The notes under the pieces are model-generated. The model ran no database searches. It was not told the origin of the DNA and worked only from the letters and a program-made list of their open reading frames with translations. DNA of 64,000 bases from Fimbriimonas sp. (lineage in GTDB: Bacteria; Armatimonadota; Fimbriimonadia; Fimbriimonadales; Fimbriimonadaceae): contig JARXAE010000004.1 of assembly GCA_029866005.1 (NCBI GenBank), forward strand, positions 62,001 through 126,000, read 5' to 3'. Positions 8,371 to 16,110 of the stretch are shown piece by piece. Within the stretch, counting starts at the first letter, position 1, and every line of letters begins with the position of its first letter. The translations under genes and the position numbers were made by a program.

Positions 8371-8721
8371 TTAGCGTCGCTCTTTGATTCGGGCTTCCTT
8401 ACCGACCTTGCCTCGAAGGTAGTAAAGCTTGGCTCGGCGAACCTTACCGCGACGAGTGACTTCGAATCGGGCTACGTTAGGCGAGTGGATAGGGAAGGTT
8501 CGCTCGACTCCGACGCCGCTGGTGATCTTGCGGAGCGTGATTGTCTTTGCGATGCCACCGTGCTTGACGGCGATGCAGGTTCCCTCAAAAAGCTGAATTC
8601 GCTCTTTGTTCCCTTCGCGGACCTTTACGTGAACCTTGACGGTGTCACCAGGCCAGATGTCTGGAACGTCGGTCTTGATGTTAGCCGCGACCACGCTCTC
8701 CAAAATTGCTTGTTTCGACAT
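8371..8721 (-). CDS. rplS: 50S ribosomal protein L19
   Basis: L19 sits at the interface of the ribosomal subunits. The 116 residues have the expected length and show the family signatures [48 protein letters not shown] and [26 protein letters not shown]. In many bacteria rplS follows rpsP, rimM and trmD. Here none of these is adjacent and lepB follows instead, an order also common elsewhere (rplS-lepB). Confidence 0.97.
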   Translation of the reverse strand: MSKQAILESVVAANIKTDVPDIWPGDTVKVHVKVREGNKERIQLFEGTCIAVKHGGIAKTITLRKITSGVGVERTFPIHSPNVARFEVTRRGKVRRAKLYYLRGKVGKEARIKERR

Positions 8722-8868
8722 GTTTTGTTTTACTTCTGTATCCGTTTTGTTCCTTCGAGAGGAACGATGCCGAGTTCGATGAACCTGGCAGTTTTAACGT
8801 CAAGAGGCGCGACAGAAGTTCCACGCTTAGACGGAATTTATAGTATGGCACGTTTTCGGGCTCGTCGG

Positions 8869-9450
8869 CTAGCTCTGGATACGGCTTTGGAGTCTGCTCT
8901 TGATTTCCGGCCAGTCTTCGGCCATGATTGCGAACCACGCGGTATCGCGGAATTCGGCCCAGGGGGTGAGGCGGTGCTTCTTGAAAACGCCCTCGGGCTT
9001 GGCGCCGAGCTTGAGTATCGCGGCTTTGCTGTGTTCGTTGCGGTCGTCGGCTTTAAGGGTGACTTTGACGCAGCCGAGGGTTTCGAAGGCGTGGGTAAGG
9101 ACGAGGAGTTTTGCTTCGGGGTTCAGCTTGGTTCCTCGTTTGGATTCGATATACCAGGTCATCCCGACTTCGACTTGGAGGTCAACTTCGCGGATGTCGA
9201 GGTAGTTGGACATCCCCAGGATCTGACCGGTTTGGAGGTCTTCGATGACTTGACCGTGGATGCTCGGGGTGTTGAGGATGTAGTCGACGAACGGCTGCCA
9301 GCCTTCGGGGTCTTGGCTGGTCGGGACGCTGGTGACGTAGTATTTGAAGGTTTCGAGGCTGGTGAGGCCGGCGAGGTTTGCAGCGTCCTCCGCTAGGAGG
9401 GGGCGGATGCGGATGGACGGTCCGGTGAGAGTGGGGAAGTGGAATGGCAC
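8869..9450 (-). CDS. GNAT N-acetyltransferase, RimJ/RimL type
   Basis: The product of about 193 residues opens with the RimJ/RimL pattern TGPSIRIRPLLAEDAANLAGL and continues with GQILGMSNYLDI, QVEVGMTWYI and KLLVLTHAFETLGCVKVTLKADDRNEHSKAAILKLGAKPEGVFKKH, typical of acetyltransferases acting on protein N-termini or aminoglycoside-like amines. The frame is open up to 9543, inside the 3' end of the upstream prepilin. A GTG at 9450 removes a poorly conserved 31-residue extension, so it is preferred, though no strong ribosome binding site supports it. The acceptor substrate is unknown. Confidence 0.82.
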   Translation of the reverse strand: MPFHFPTLTGPSIRIRPLLAEDAANLAGLTSLETFKYYVTSVPTSQDPEGWQPFVDYILNTPSIHGQVIEDLQTGQILGMSNYLDIREVDLQVEVGMTWYIESKRGTKLNPEAKLLVLTHAFETLGCVKVTLKADDRNEHSKAAILKLGAKPEGVFKKHRLTPWAEFRDTAWFAIMAEDWPEIKSRLQSRIQS

Positions 9451-9473
9451 CAGGCAAAGTTTTACCTGGTGCC
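9446..9473 (-). terminator. Hairpin after the prepilin gene (possible terminator)
   Basis: A perfect 9-bp inverted repeat, GGCACCAGG (9446-9454) and CCTGGTGCC (9465-9473), begins nine bases after the prepilin stop on the minus strand. It has a 10-base loop. It lacks a clear T-tract, so it may protect the mRNA 3' end instead of terminating. It also covers the proposed GTG start of the next gene. Confidence 0.5.
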
Positions 9474-9481
9474 GTTTGGGT

Positions 9482-10282
9482 TTACGGGAGTTTGTTTGGA
9501 TCGAAGCACTTGCCTGGACCGACAAGGGCGGTTTCTTGGGCAAGTGGTCGGCAGTCGCCGGTGCAGTCGGCCCAGTCCATGCTCCAAGGAGCGACGTTGT
9601 CGCCCTTGCGCTCGAGGACTTTGCTCCAAGCGGTCGGCTTGACGTGTCCGTCGACGAAGGTCATGATGGTCATCTTGCGGTAGCGGAAGGCGTTCTCTCG
9701 GGTGTAGCCGCCGGTCCATTGGTTTGCCCCACAACTCAGGTTGATGTCCAGCGACTCAAGAAGGTTGGTGAAGTTATTGGTTCCTGGAACGAGGTCAGGG
9801 TCGCCGCCGGTGAAGAAAGCGAAGGTCTCGGCAGGAAGCTCGAGCGCGGTTGCTACTTGGGCGGGGACGTTGGTCGCTTTGGTCAGGCCGTCGTAGTTGT
9901 AGCTGTAGTTTCCGTCGTTGGTCCAGTTGGTTCTAGTGAGCTGGGTGACGTCATCTGGGCTAAGAGGGCAGTCAAAGATTTGGACGTTCTTGGCATAGGG
10001 GCCGTAGAACCATGGCCAGTTTGTCCAGGCGCGCATGTTGGTGTTTGCGCCGAAGCCATTGCTGGCGGGGACGTTTTCGCCGGCGAGATTCTTGTGGAAG
10101 ACGTCTTCGTAGTCGCCCAGATAGAGCACCATCGCGGTCGAGATGTTCCGCATATTGCTCAGCGACTGGGTTCCTTTTGCGGACTCCTTTGCTTGAGCGA
10201 AAACTGGGAAAAGGATCGCGGCGAGGATAGCGATAATTGCGATGACGACCAGAAGTTCGATAAGGGTGAACGCTCGTTTCAT
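9482..10282 (-). CDS. Prepilin-type N-terminal cleavage/methylation domain protein
   Basis: The 266-residue protein begins [20 protein letters not shown], with the prepilin peptidase site before FTLIE and the usual Glu at position 5 of the mature chain. The long hydrophobic helix runs to about residue 28, followed by [36 protein letters not shown], the hallmark of the Fimbriimonadia/Planctomycetes pilin-like family. The C-terminal part contains a FVDGHVKP box near residue 225, resembling the H-X9-DG region of these proteins. It likely forms a surface or secretion pseudopilus. It is a paralogue of the protein at 1-484. Confidence 0.9.
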   Translation of the reverse strand: MKRAFTLIELLVVIAIIAILAAILFPVFAQAKESAKGTQSLSNMRNISTAMVLYLGDYEDVFHKNLAGENVPASNGFGANTNMRAWTNWPWFYGPYAKNVQIFDCPLSPDDVTQLTRTNWTNDGNYSYNYDGLTKATNVPAQVATALELPAETFAFFTGGDPDLVPGTNNFTNLLESLDINLSCGANQWTGGYTRENAFRYRKMTIMTFVDGHVKPTAWSKVLERKGDNVAPWSMDWADCTGDCRPLAQETALVGPGKCFDPNKLP

Positions 10283-10400
10283 GATGGCTTCGGTCGCATG
10301 ATGCGACCGACGGAAACGATACTTGGGGCTTGTTAAGCTGGTAGTATTAACAGGGTTAAGGGTTTGCCCTCTTGGAGTGTCCAGATAGAATCGGAATAAC

Positions 10401-10820
10401 TCATTGCCAAGTTGGTTCTATCGCTTGGTTGGTGCTTTCGGCAGTCGGACGTACGACTAACTTGGCAGTCAAAAACGTTGCCGCGAGCCAAAGCGCCTCA
10501 GATGGCACGGTTACGAAGGCAGACTCGCCTTTGACGTAAACGGCGTAGGCCGAATGGGTGAAACCCATCACGATGGCGATTGCGATGTAAAGAGCGAATT
10601 CACCGCCAGGAAGTAATTTGAAGGTGCTTCGCTTCTTACGAATCTCGTACTGTTCGAAACAAAGCATGATGACAAGAGTTCCAGCAAAGAGCGTTGTGCT
10701 GTAACCCGGCTGTTGAACACCGTACTTGAGAATTGTAGATATCGTGCTGGCGCAAGGAACCATCAGCCTAAAAAGCCATCTCGCCAACTCAGTTTGCGGA
10801 TCTCTATGAATGATTGACAT
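10401..10820 (-). CDS. Hypothetical small membrane protein
   Basis: I do not recognise this 139-residue protein. It has about three hydrophobic segments (near residues 15-33, 40-55 and 75-95), with a charged loop [13 protein letters not shown] between the second and third and a polar C-terminal tail. It lies 7 bases downstream of another unrecognised membrane protein, so the two are likely an operon. Its base composition looks less GC-rich than the flanking pilin and dnaN genes, which could mean recent acquisition. Confidence 0.6.
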   Translation of the reverse strand: MSIIHRDPQTELARWLFRLMVPCASTISTILKYGVQQPGYSTTLFAGTLVIMLCFEQYEIRKKRSTFKLLPGGEFALYIAIAIVMGFTHSAYAVYVKGESAFVTVPSEALWLAATFLTAKLVVRPTAESTNQAIEPTWQ

Positions 10821-10827
10821 TCTGGTC

Positions 10828-11331
10828 CTAAACTCGCCTCAACTTGGGAACCGACTTCCAAACGTAGAACCTTAAATGCCGGAAATTTGCTCCGAGGACG
10901 CTTGCCACCCAAGTCCCGCAGCCGGTGGTAAAAAGGACTGATTCAACTATTGTCGAACCGGAGATGGCTTGATTACTTCGCACCGACTTGAACACTGCCT
11001 TTTCGAATCCATAAATGAAGCCTGAAACAGCAATGCAGCACAAAAATAGGATGGTATAGAACCACTGCTCTTTCCTTTCGGGCCAAACTCTATATCGGTG
11101 TTTTTGAATTCGCCTAGCGTAAAGAGCGAGCAGCGGGATAAACCACGCACCGACGAGCAAGAAACCCAGGAAGTCCTTCGGTAGGTGCCCATCGGAATTT
11201 AACTGAACTGCGGTTCCGAAGCACAACGGACCGGTTAGGTAATAAAGACACAGTCCAGCTAAGTTGCCAGAGATCTGTGCCTGTCCGTTATGCCGCTGAG
11301 ACATTGGTACTTGACCAATTATACACACCAT
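10828..11331 (-). CDS. Hypothetical membrane protein
   Basis: This 167-residue protein is unrecognised. It shows four predicted membrane segments, at about residues 24-42, 53-72, 88-108 and 125-145, with basic loops (ARRIQKHRYR). The ATG at 11331 is used; a second ATG at 11304 (MSQRHNG) is equally possible. It is the upstream member of a minus-strand pair with the gene ending at 10401 and is separated from dnaN by about 30 bases. No domain or catalytic motif is seen. Confidence 0.6.
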   Translation of the reverse strand: MVCIIGQVPMSQRHNGQAQISGNLAGLCLYYLTGPLCFGTAVQLNSDGHLPKDFLGFLLVGAWFIPLLALYARRIQKHRYRVWPERKEQWFYTILFLCCIAVSGFIYGFEKAVFKSVRSNQAISGSTIVESVLFTTGCGTWVASVLGANFRHLRFYVWKSVPKLRRV

Positions 11332-11360
11332 GGCTGACGACGGCGTCAGCGCGCCAGTTT

Positions 11361-12464
11361 TTACATCAACGACATCGGCATGATGACGCAGAAGTAGCTG
11401 GACTCTTCATCGCCTGACTTGAACACTGCGGGGCGGGAAGGCTCGGTCATTTCGACTTTGACACCAGGGCCGCTGATTGGTTCTAGGGCGTCGAGGACGT
11501 ACTTACCGTTGAAAGCGATTTCGATCTCGCCGTTGGACGAGATGATTGGCAGCTCTTCCTTCGCGTCGCCTTTCTCTTCGGAGCGGGCGACGATGGTGAG
11601 GGTTTCTTCACCGCCTTTGAATCGGATTCGGTTGGCGCTGTCACGGGCGACGATCATGGCGCGCTTGACTTTGCTACCGAGCTGATCGGCTTCGATGGAC
11701 CAAGTTCGGGTGGTCTCGGCAGGGACGACCCTCTCCCAGTTGGGATAGGTGCCTTGAAGAAGCTGGGTGACGACCTTGGCTGAGCCAGCATCGACGCCGA
11801 CGCGTCCGGCGCCGAACTCGAGTTTGACTTCGACATCATCGGCAACTGGAAGAGCCTTGATCGCCTTGAGGGCTTTCTCAGGAACGACGGCGTTGACTTC
11901 GCCACCAAGACCGGGCTTGGTGATCTGTCTCACCGCAAGTCGGTGGGTGTCGGTTGCGACGAGGAGTAGTCGATCGCCCGTGTAGTTGAGCATCACGCCG
12001 GTCAGAAGCTGTCGGTGAGGGTCGGTGGAGACTGCGAAGATGACCGAATCAACCGCTGAGCGAAGCTCGCCAGCGGGAATCTTGAAGTCGCTTTCGCCGC
12101 CAAAGGTTGGGGCGTCGGGGAAGTCAACTGGGTCGAGGGAGTGAAGTCGGTACTCCGACGCTCCGTGGGTGAGCAAAACGTTGGTGCCGTCCGAGGTGGA
12201 GAGGCTGATGTCTCCCTCGGGGAGAGAGGAAACGATGTCCACGAGAAGTCGGGCAGGAACGCAGATTGCGCCTGGCTCTTCGACAACGCTTGGAAGCGAG
12301 CGCTCAACCCACATTTCTCCATCGCATCCGACGACGCGAATGGTGGTCTCGGTCGCCTCGACCTTGAGGGTCTGGAGGATGTTGACCGAGGTGCGGGTCG
12401 AAGCGGCCTGGCCAGCGGCGCTGACGGCTTCGAAGAACTCTTTTCGTGGACAGGTGATTTTCAT
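11361..12464 (-). CDS. dnaN: DNA polymerase III subunit beta (sliding clamp)
   Basis: The 367-residue protein has the normal clamp length and three repeats. Signatures include MKITCPRKEFFEAVSAAGQAAS, the dimer-interface and loop regions LLTGVMLNYTGDRLLLVATDTHRLAVR, and the C-terminal end YFCVIMPMSL, matching the family VMPMRL that forms part of the peptide-binding groove. It tethers polymerase III and repair enzymes to DNA. Unlike the classical dnaA-dnaN-recF order, no dnaA, recF or origin-like DnaA-box cluster is visible next to it. Confidence 0.96.
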   Translation of the reverse strand: MKITCPRKEFFEAVSAAGQAASTRTSVNILQTLKVEATETTIRVVGCDGEMWVERSLPSVVEEPGAICVPARLLVDIVSSLPEGDISLSTSDGTNVLLTHGASEYRLHSLDPVDFPDAPTFGGESDFKIPAGELRSAVDSVIFAVSTDPHRQLLTGVMLNYTGDRLLLVATDTHRLAVRQITKPGLGGEVNAVVPEKALKAIKALPVADDVEVKLEFGAGRVGVDAGSAKVVTQLLQGTYPNWERVVPAETTRTWSIEADQLGSKVKRAMIVARDSANRIRFKGGEETLTIVARSEEKGDAKEELPIISSNGEIEIAFNGKYVLDALEPISGPGVKVEMTEPSRPAVFKSGDEESSYFCVIMPMSLM

Positions 12465-12497
12465 CTCAGGTTGGGGTGCCTTATGGAATGCAGTTTA

Positions 12498-12782
12498 CTA
12501 GCCAGACATTGGCAGTTGGTATTGAAGGTAAATCGGTTCGGGCGCGCCTTGCTGCATCTCCCCAGCTCGAGCGTAGATTTTCATCAGGATTCGAGCGTGG
12601 GTTTCTTCGGTGTAGGCTCCGTCGTCGCTATTTTGCAATTGGCTAACGGTCGCGCGAAGGGAAGTCATGTCTGACTTAAGAGTGGGGTTGGTCGCCGCTA
12701 ACTCTTCGAGTTCAGCGTTCAGGTCTTCGGCAAGCTCTTCGCCTGCGTACATATCGACGAGTTTTTCGTAGATGGTATTCAT
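12498..12782 (-). CDS. Small acidic protein cotranscribed with ECF sigma factor (possible anti-sigma)
   Basis: The 94-residue product overlaps the end of the ECF sigma gene by 4 bases. Its N-terminal half (YEKLVDMYAGEELAEDLNAELEELAATNP) is an acidic helical region that resembles the ordering of an anti-sigma domain. It has no cysteines, so it cannot be a zinc-type anti-sigma factor, and no transmembrane helix. The position and coupling suggest a cytoplasmic regulator of the sigma factor. That role is an inference from context only. Confidence 0.65.
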   Translation of the reverse strand: MNTIYEKLVDMYAGEELAEDLNAELEELAATNPTLKSDMTSLRATVSQLQNSDDGAYTEETHARILMKIYARAGEMQQGAPEPIYLQYQLPMSG

Positions 12783-13315
12783 TCTTGTGTGCCTCCTAGC
12801 TTGTCACGGAGCGCCCTACGTCCTCTGTATAGGCGAGATTTCAGTGCCGGAACACTGATTTTCAGAACCTCCGCTGCTTCCCGGGCGGCCATCTCTTCGA
12901 GATCACAAAGCACTAATGGCTCCCGGTATTCGGCGGGAAGTTCAGAGAGAGCCTGCTGGACTGTGATGCGCAGCGTTGACTTCTCTTCGGTTCCCGCAAT
13001 TGATGCGTCTGGGGGCAGCTCCATGAGTTTGTGCTGCCGCATTTTGTCGATGCAAAGGTTCCTGGCGATGCGGAAGAGCCAAGTCCGGAACGCTCCATCT
13101 GCGCGGAGTTCGCCGGATCGGCGAAGGACGCGAAGGAAGGTTTCGGCAGTGATGTCTTCGGCATCGGAACGATTGCCCAGCATTCTGAACGTGTAGCGGA
13201 AAATCCTTTCTCCGTACAGTTCATAGATTCCACCCAAAGCTTTGGTATCGCCCTCGTTGAGGGCGGTGAGCCAGCGCTTTTCCTGGAGGGAATCGTGATT
13301 CGTTTCACCGGGCAT
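12779..13315 (-). CDS. RNA polymerase ECF-type sigma factor
   Basis: The 178-residue protein has the two ECF domains only. Region 2 covers ALGGIYELYGERIFRYTFRMLGNRSDAEDITAETFLRV at about 25-65. Region 4 covers ALSELPAEYREPLVLCDLEEMAAREAAEVLKISVPALKSRLYRGRRALRDKL at about 118-172, with a helix-turn-helix for the -35 element. The coupled small gene downstream is probably its regulator. A 6-bp hairpin (GCGACC 13328-13333, GGTCGC 13342-13347) lies in its leader. The regulon is unknown. Confidence 0.92.
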   Translation of the reverse strand: MPGETNHDSLQEKRWLTALNEGDTKALGGIYELYGERIFRYTFRMLGNRSDAEDITAETFLRVLRRSGELRADGAFRTWLFRIARNLCIDKMRQHKLMELPPDASIAGTEEKSTLRITVQQALSELPAEYREPLVLCDLEEMAAREAAEVLKISVPALKSRLYRGRRALRDKLGGTQE

Positions 13316-13587
13316 GGTATAGACGGAGCGACCCCAGAGAAGGTCGCAGAAGAACTTCCTATTGTATCACTTCTGGTGAGGTTGCGGGGAAGTTGTTAAG
13401 CGATCTACTATTCGATGACTATGGAGCCGGTGGCCGAGGCGACATCACTCGCTGATGTGCGTAAGCTCATCCATGAAGCGGTCAAGCCAATTTGCTACTC
13501 GATGTAACTGCTCCATTGATCACAGTGGTCACGACCCTTACTCTCCACCAAGCTACTCCCTCTATTCACTAGAGATTTTGACCGAGC

Positions 13588-14667
13588 TCAGATGAGCTCG
13601 TAGCGAGTATTTCTTCGCTTGGCAGCGTAGCCTGCGTCATTGATCAGTCGCTCAAACTCTGTTGCGTTCAGAATGAACTTGTTGCCGGCCGCCGAGACGA
13701 CGTTTTCTTCGATCATGACCGAGCCGAAGTCGTTGGCGCCGTAGCCGAGGCCCATTTGGGCAATTTTGGGGCCCTGGGTGAGGATGGAGAGTTGGATGTT
13801 GTCGAAGTTATCGAGGAAGATTCGGGATACGGCGAGGGTTCGCAGGTAGTCGGCGGCGGTTGACTTTGCCGGAATCTGGAGCATGGTGTCTTCGGGTTGG
13901 AACGACCAAGTGACAAACGCTCGGAAGGGCTGGCACTCGTCTTGGAGGTCACGGATTCGGCCGAGGTGTTCGACACGATCTTCGAGGGTCTCGACGTGAC
14001 CAAACATCATGGAAGCGGTGCTGCGGATTCCCATTGCGGAGGCGGCGCGCATGCAAGCGAGCCACTCATCGGTGGTGTCCTTATAGGGCGCGATGATTTT
14101 GCGGACACGGTCGACTAAGATCTCTCCGCCTGCGCCGGGGATTGAGTGGAGACCGCTGGCTTTGAGGCGAGTAAGGCACTCTTCGAGGGTGATCTTGCTG
14201 ATGTGCGCGATGTAGATGATCTCGGCGGGGCTGAGAGCGTGGAGGATGATTTCGGGGTACTCGCGCTTAATGAGCGAGAAAATGTGCTCGAAGTATTCGA
14301 TTTTGAGCTTGGGGTTCAGGCCGCCTTGGAAGAGTATTTCGACGCCGCCTTTGTCGACAGTGTCCTTGACTTTAGCGAGGATATCTTCGTCGCTGTGGAG
14401 GTAGCCCTCTTCGTGACCTGGAGTGCGATAGAATGCGCAGAACTTGCAGCGAACCCAGCAGACGTTTGTGTAATTGAGGATTCGCCCGACGATATAGGTG
14501 ACGACCTTTGGATCTGTTCGCTGTTGGCGGCGGTAATTTGCGAGTGCGGCTAGTTCGAGCGGATTGTTGTGGTGGAAGAGGAACAGGGCTTCCTCGGCGT
14601 TGATGCGCTCGTTTGCATAGACCTTCTCGGAGATCGAGTCGATAGAAATTGTTTCGAGAAGTGCCAT
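13588..14667 (-). CDS. mqnC: Cyclic dehypoxanthinyl futalosine synthase (radical SAM)
   Basis: MqnC cyclises dehypoxanthine futalosine in the futalosine route to menaquinone. In this 359-residue protein the radical-SAM cluster ligands Cys70, Cys74 and Cys77 form NYTNVCWVRCKFCAFYR, the MqnC-type signature with CxxxCxxC. Downstream motifs ILFQGGLNP, LHALSPAEI, SIPGAGGEILVDRVR, FGHVETLEDR and GANDFGSVMIEENVV are also typical. It implies that the organism makes menaquinone for respiration. No other mqn gene is in the window. Confidence 0.95.
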   Translation of the reverse strand: MALLETISIDSISEKVYANERINAEEALFLFHHNNPLELAALANYRRQQRTDPKVVTYIVGRILNYTNVCWVRCKFCAFYRTPGHEEGYLHSDEDILAKVKDTVDKGGVEILFQGGLNPKLKIEYFEHIFSLIKREYPEIILHALSPAEIIYIAHISKITLEECLTRLKASGLHSIPGAGGEILVDRVRKIIAPYKDTTDEWLACMRAASAMGIRSTASMMFGHVETLEDRVEHLGRIRDLQDECQPFRAFVTWSFQPEDTMLQIPAKSTAADYLRTLAVSRIFLDNFDNIQLSILTQGPKIAQMGLGYGANDFGSVMIEENVVSAAGNKFILNATEFERLINDAGYAAKRRNTRYELI

Positions 14668-14714
14668 ACCAACATATTCTACTCCTTGGGTTTCAGAGAA
14701 GTTTGAAAGTTGGT

Positions 14715-15452
14715 TTAGGCGAGAAGTGCCCGGGCAGGTTCTGCTGGGTGATTCTCGATGAGTTCGAGTCTCTGAACGGGCTTCTTTCGACGATCTTGCT
14801 TTGGCCAGAGGGTTGGGAGCGAGAAGGCAAGGGCGTGGTCGTCGCCGAAGATTCCGAGAACAACTTGGCGGTACTGCACGGCCCGGTCGATCAGCGTTTG
14901 GTGGAGTCGTCTGCGCTCAGCTCGAATCTGACGCTCTTGGGCGAAGGCTTTGTCGCGGGCCTTGAATGCTTGTCGAAGCACTTGGATTCCTGCGGCGAAC
15001 ATCTCGATTGTTGTTCCGTCAGGGAGGATGAGCGGTCGCACCGAGTTGGCATGTCGCCAAATCATCAACGTTCGCTCTACCGGTGCCATGTAGCGGGCTT
15101 CGTTGGAGCGGGTATCGGGCAGAGCGGGCAGACCTTTTGCGAATTCAGAATCGGGATAGAGACCTCGAACGAGATAAGCGAAGCGTTGCATCGTCGAGCG
15201 CATGTTCTCTTTGTAGAGAGTCAGCTGGGCACTGGCCTTGTCGCGGGTCAGAGTAATTGTTTCGATTTCTGCGGTGAAATGGTCGAACTCGACGGCTTTG
15301 TTGAGGAATGCGTTGCGATCAAAGTCGCCTTTGAGGACGATTCCGGGAGTGGTGAGACCTTGGTTTGCGGTGTTCCAGTGGCTAAGTATGCGGTCGAAAA
15401 TGCCCTTGGCGTCGCTCAAATCCAGAATTGTTTGTCTCATCCTTGTGGTCAA
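14715..15452 (-). CDS. Hypothetical helical protein
   Basis: I do not recognise this 245-residue protein. It has no signal peptide or membrane segment and is predicted to be mostly alpha-helical, with a basic helical stretch (residues about 170-200, QAFKARDKAFAQERQIRAERRRL). The N-terminal MTTRM leaves two possible starts, at 15452 and 15440. It lies 47 bases upstream of mqnC on the same strand, which suggests cotranscription but gives no function. Confidence 0.65.
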   Translation of the reverse strand: MTTRMRQTILDLSDAKGIFDRILSHWNTANQGLTTPGIVLKGDFDRNAFLNKAVEFDHFTAEIETITLTRDKASAQLTLYKENMRSTMQRFAYLVRGLYPDSEFAKGLPALPDTRSNEARYMAPVERTLMIWRHANSVRPLILPDGTTIEMFAAGIQVLRQAFKARDKAFAQERQIRAERRRLHQTLIDRAVQYRQVVLGIFGDDHALAFSLPTLWPKQDRRKKPVQRLELIENHPAEPARALLA

Positions 15453-15555
15453 TACGATACCCGTCGGTAAGGGTCAGGTTCGTGTTGTTTTTAGCGCAAC
15501 TCAGGGTGTTTCGATAGCGATTCGTGCTTGTCGAACTGCGTAGACTCTGGTTCAA

Positions 15556-16017
15556 ATGCGCTACTGGTTAATGAAGTCCGAACCTGACACCTACTCGGTA
15601 GATGACCTTGCGAAAGCGGCTGCACCGGCAATGTGGGAAGGGTGCCGAAACTATACCGTTCGCAACTTTTTTCGCGATTCGATGACTGATGGTGACCTCG
15701 CGTTCTTTCATCATTCGAACGCCACGCCGAGCGGGATTGTCGGGACGATGCGGATCTGTGGAGATGCGTTTCCCGATCCGACGCAATTTGATCCTAAGAG
15801 CGAATATTTTGATCCCAAGGCTCCGGCGGATGGATCGCGGTGGATTTGCCGCAACGTCCAGCTGATTCGGAAGTTCAAGCGGATGATTCCTCTCGGGGAG
15901 TTGAGGGAAACTCCTGGGCTTGAGGGCATGCTTCTGCTGGCTCGAGGTCAGCGGCTCTCCGTGATGCCGGTCACCCCGGAAGAGTGGGAAGTTATCAACG
16001 GTTTAAGCGGTCTTTGA
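15556..16017 (+). CDS. EVE domain-containing protein
   Basis: The 153 residues make up a single EVE domain of the thymocyte nuclear protein 1 type: MRYWLMKSEPDTYSVDDL, WEGCRNYTVRNFFRDSMTDGDLAFFHHSN, GIVGTMRICGDAFPDPTQFD and GMLLLARGQRLSVMPVTPEEW. The domain is PUA-like and binds modified bases in RNA or DNA. In bacteria such proteins occur beside restriction or tRNA-modification genes, but none is seen here. It is divergent from the 14715-15452 gene and convergent with the secreted propeller, with a hairpin pair between them. Confidence 0.93.
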   Translation: MRYWLMKSEPDTYSVDDLAKAAAPAMWEGCRNYTVRNFFRDSMTDGDLAFFHHSNATPSGIVGTMRICGDAFPDPTQFDPKSEYFDPKAPADGSRWICRNVQLIRKFKRMIPLGELRETPGLEGMLLLARGQRLSVMPVTPEEWEVINGLSGL

Positions 16018-16047
16018 GATTCTGCGAACTTCCAGGTGAAAACAATA

Positions 16048-16094
16048 ACAGCTCGGCAGTTGCCGAGCTGTGAAAGCCCCGAATATATCGGGGC
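16048..16094. terminator. Double hairpin between convergent genes
   Basis: Two adjacent perfect hairpins fill the gap between the EVE gene and the convergent propeller gene. The first has an 11-bp stem (ACAGCTCGGCA 16048-16058, TGCCGAGCTGT 16061-16071). The second has a 7-bp stem (GCCCCGA 16076-16082, TCGGGGC 16088-16094). The position suggests a bidirectional terminator, although the T-tracts are weak. Confidence 0.65.
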
Positions 16095-16110
16095 ACTCCG
16101 GATGGAATCC

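Noticed and set aside
13415-13507. A 30-residue open frame between the sigma gene and mqnC
   Set aside because: No ribosome binding site, no repeats or conservation to support it, and the length is within chance; I leave 13316-13587 as non-coding.
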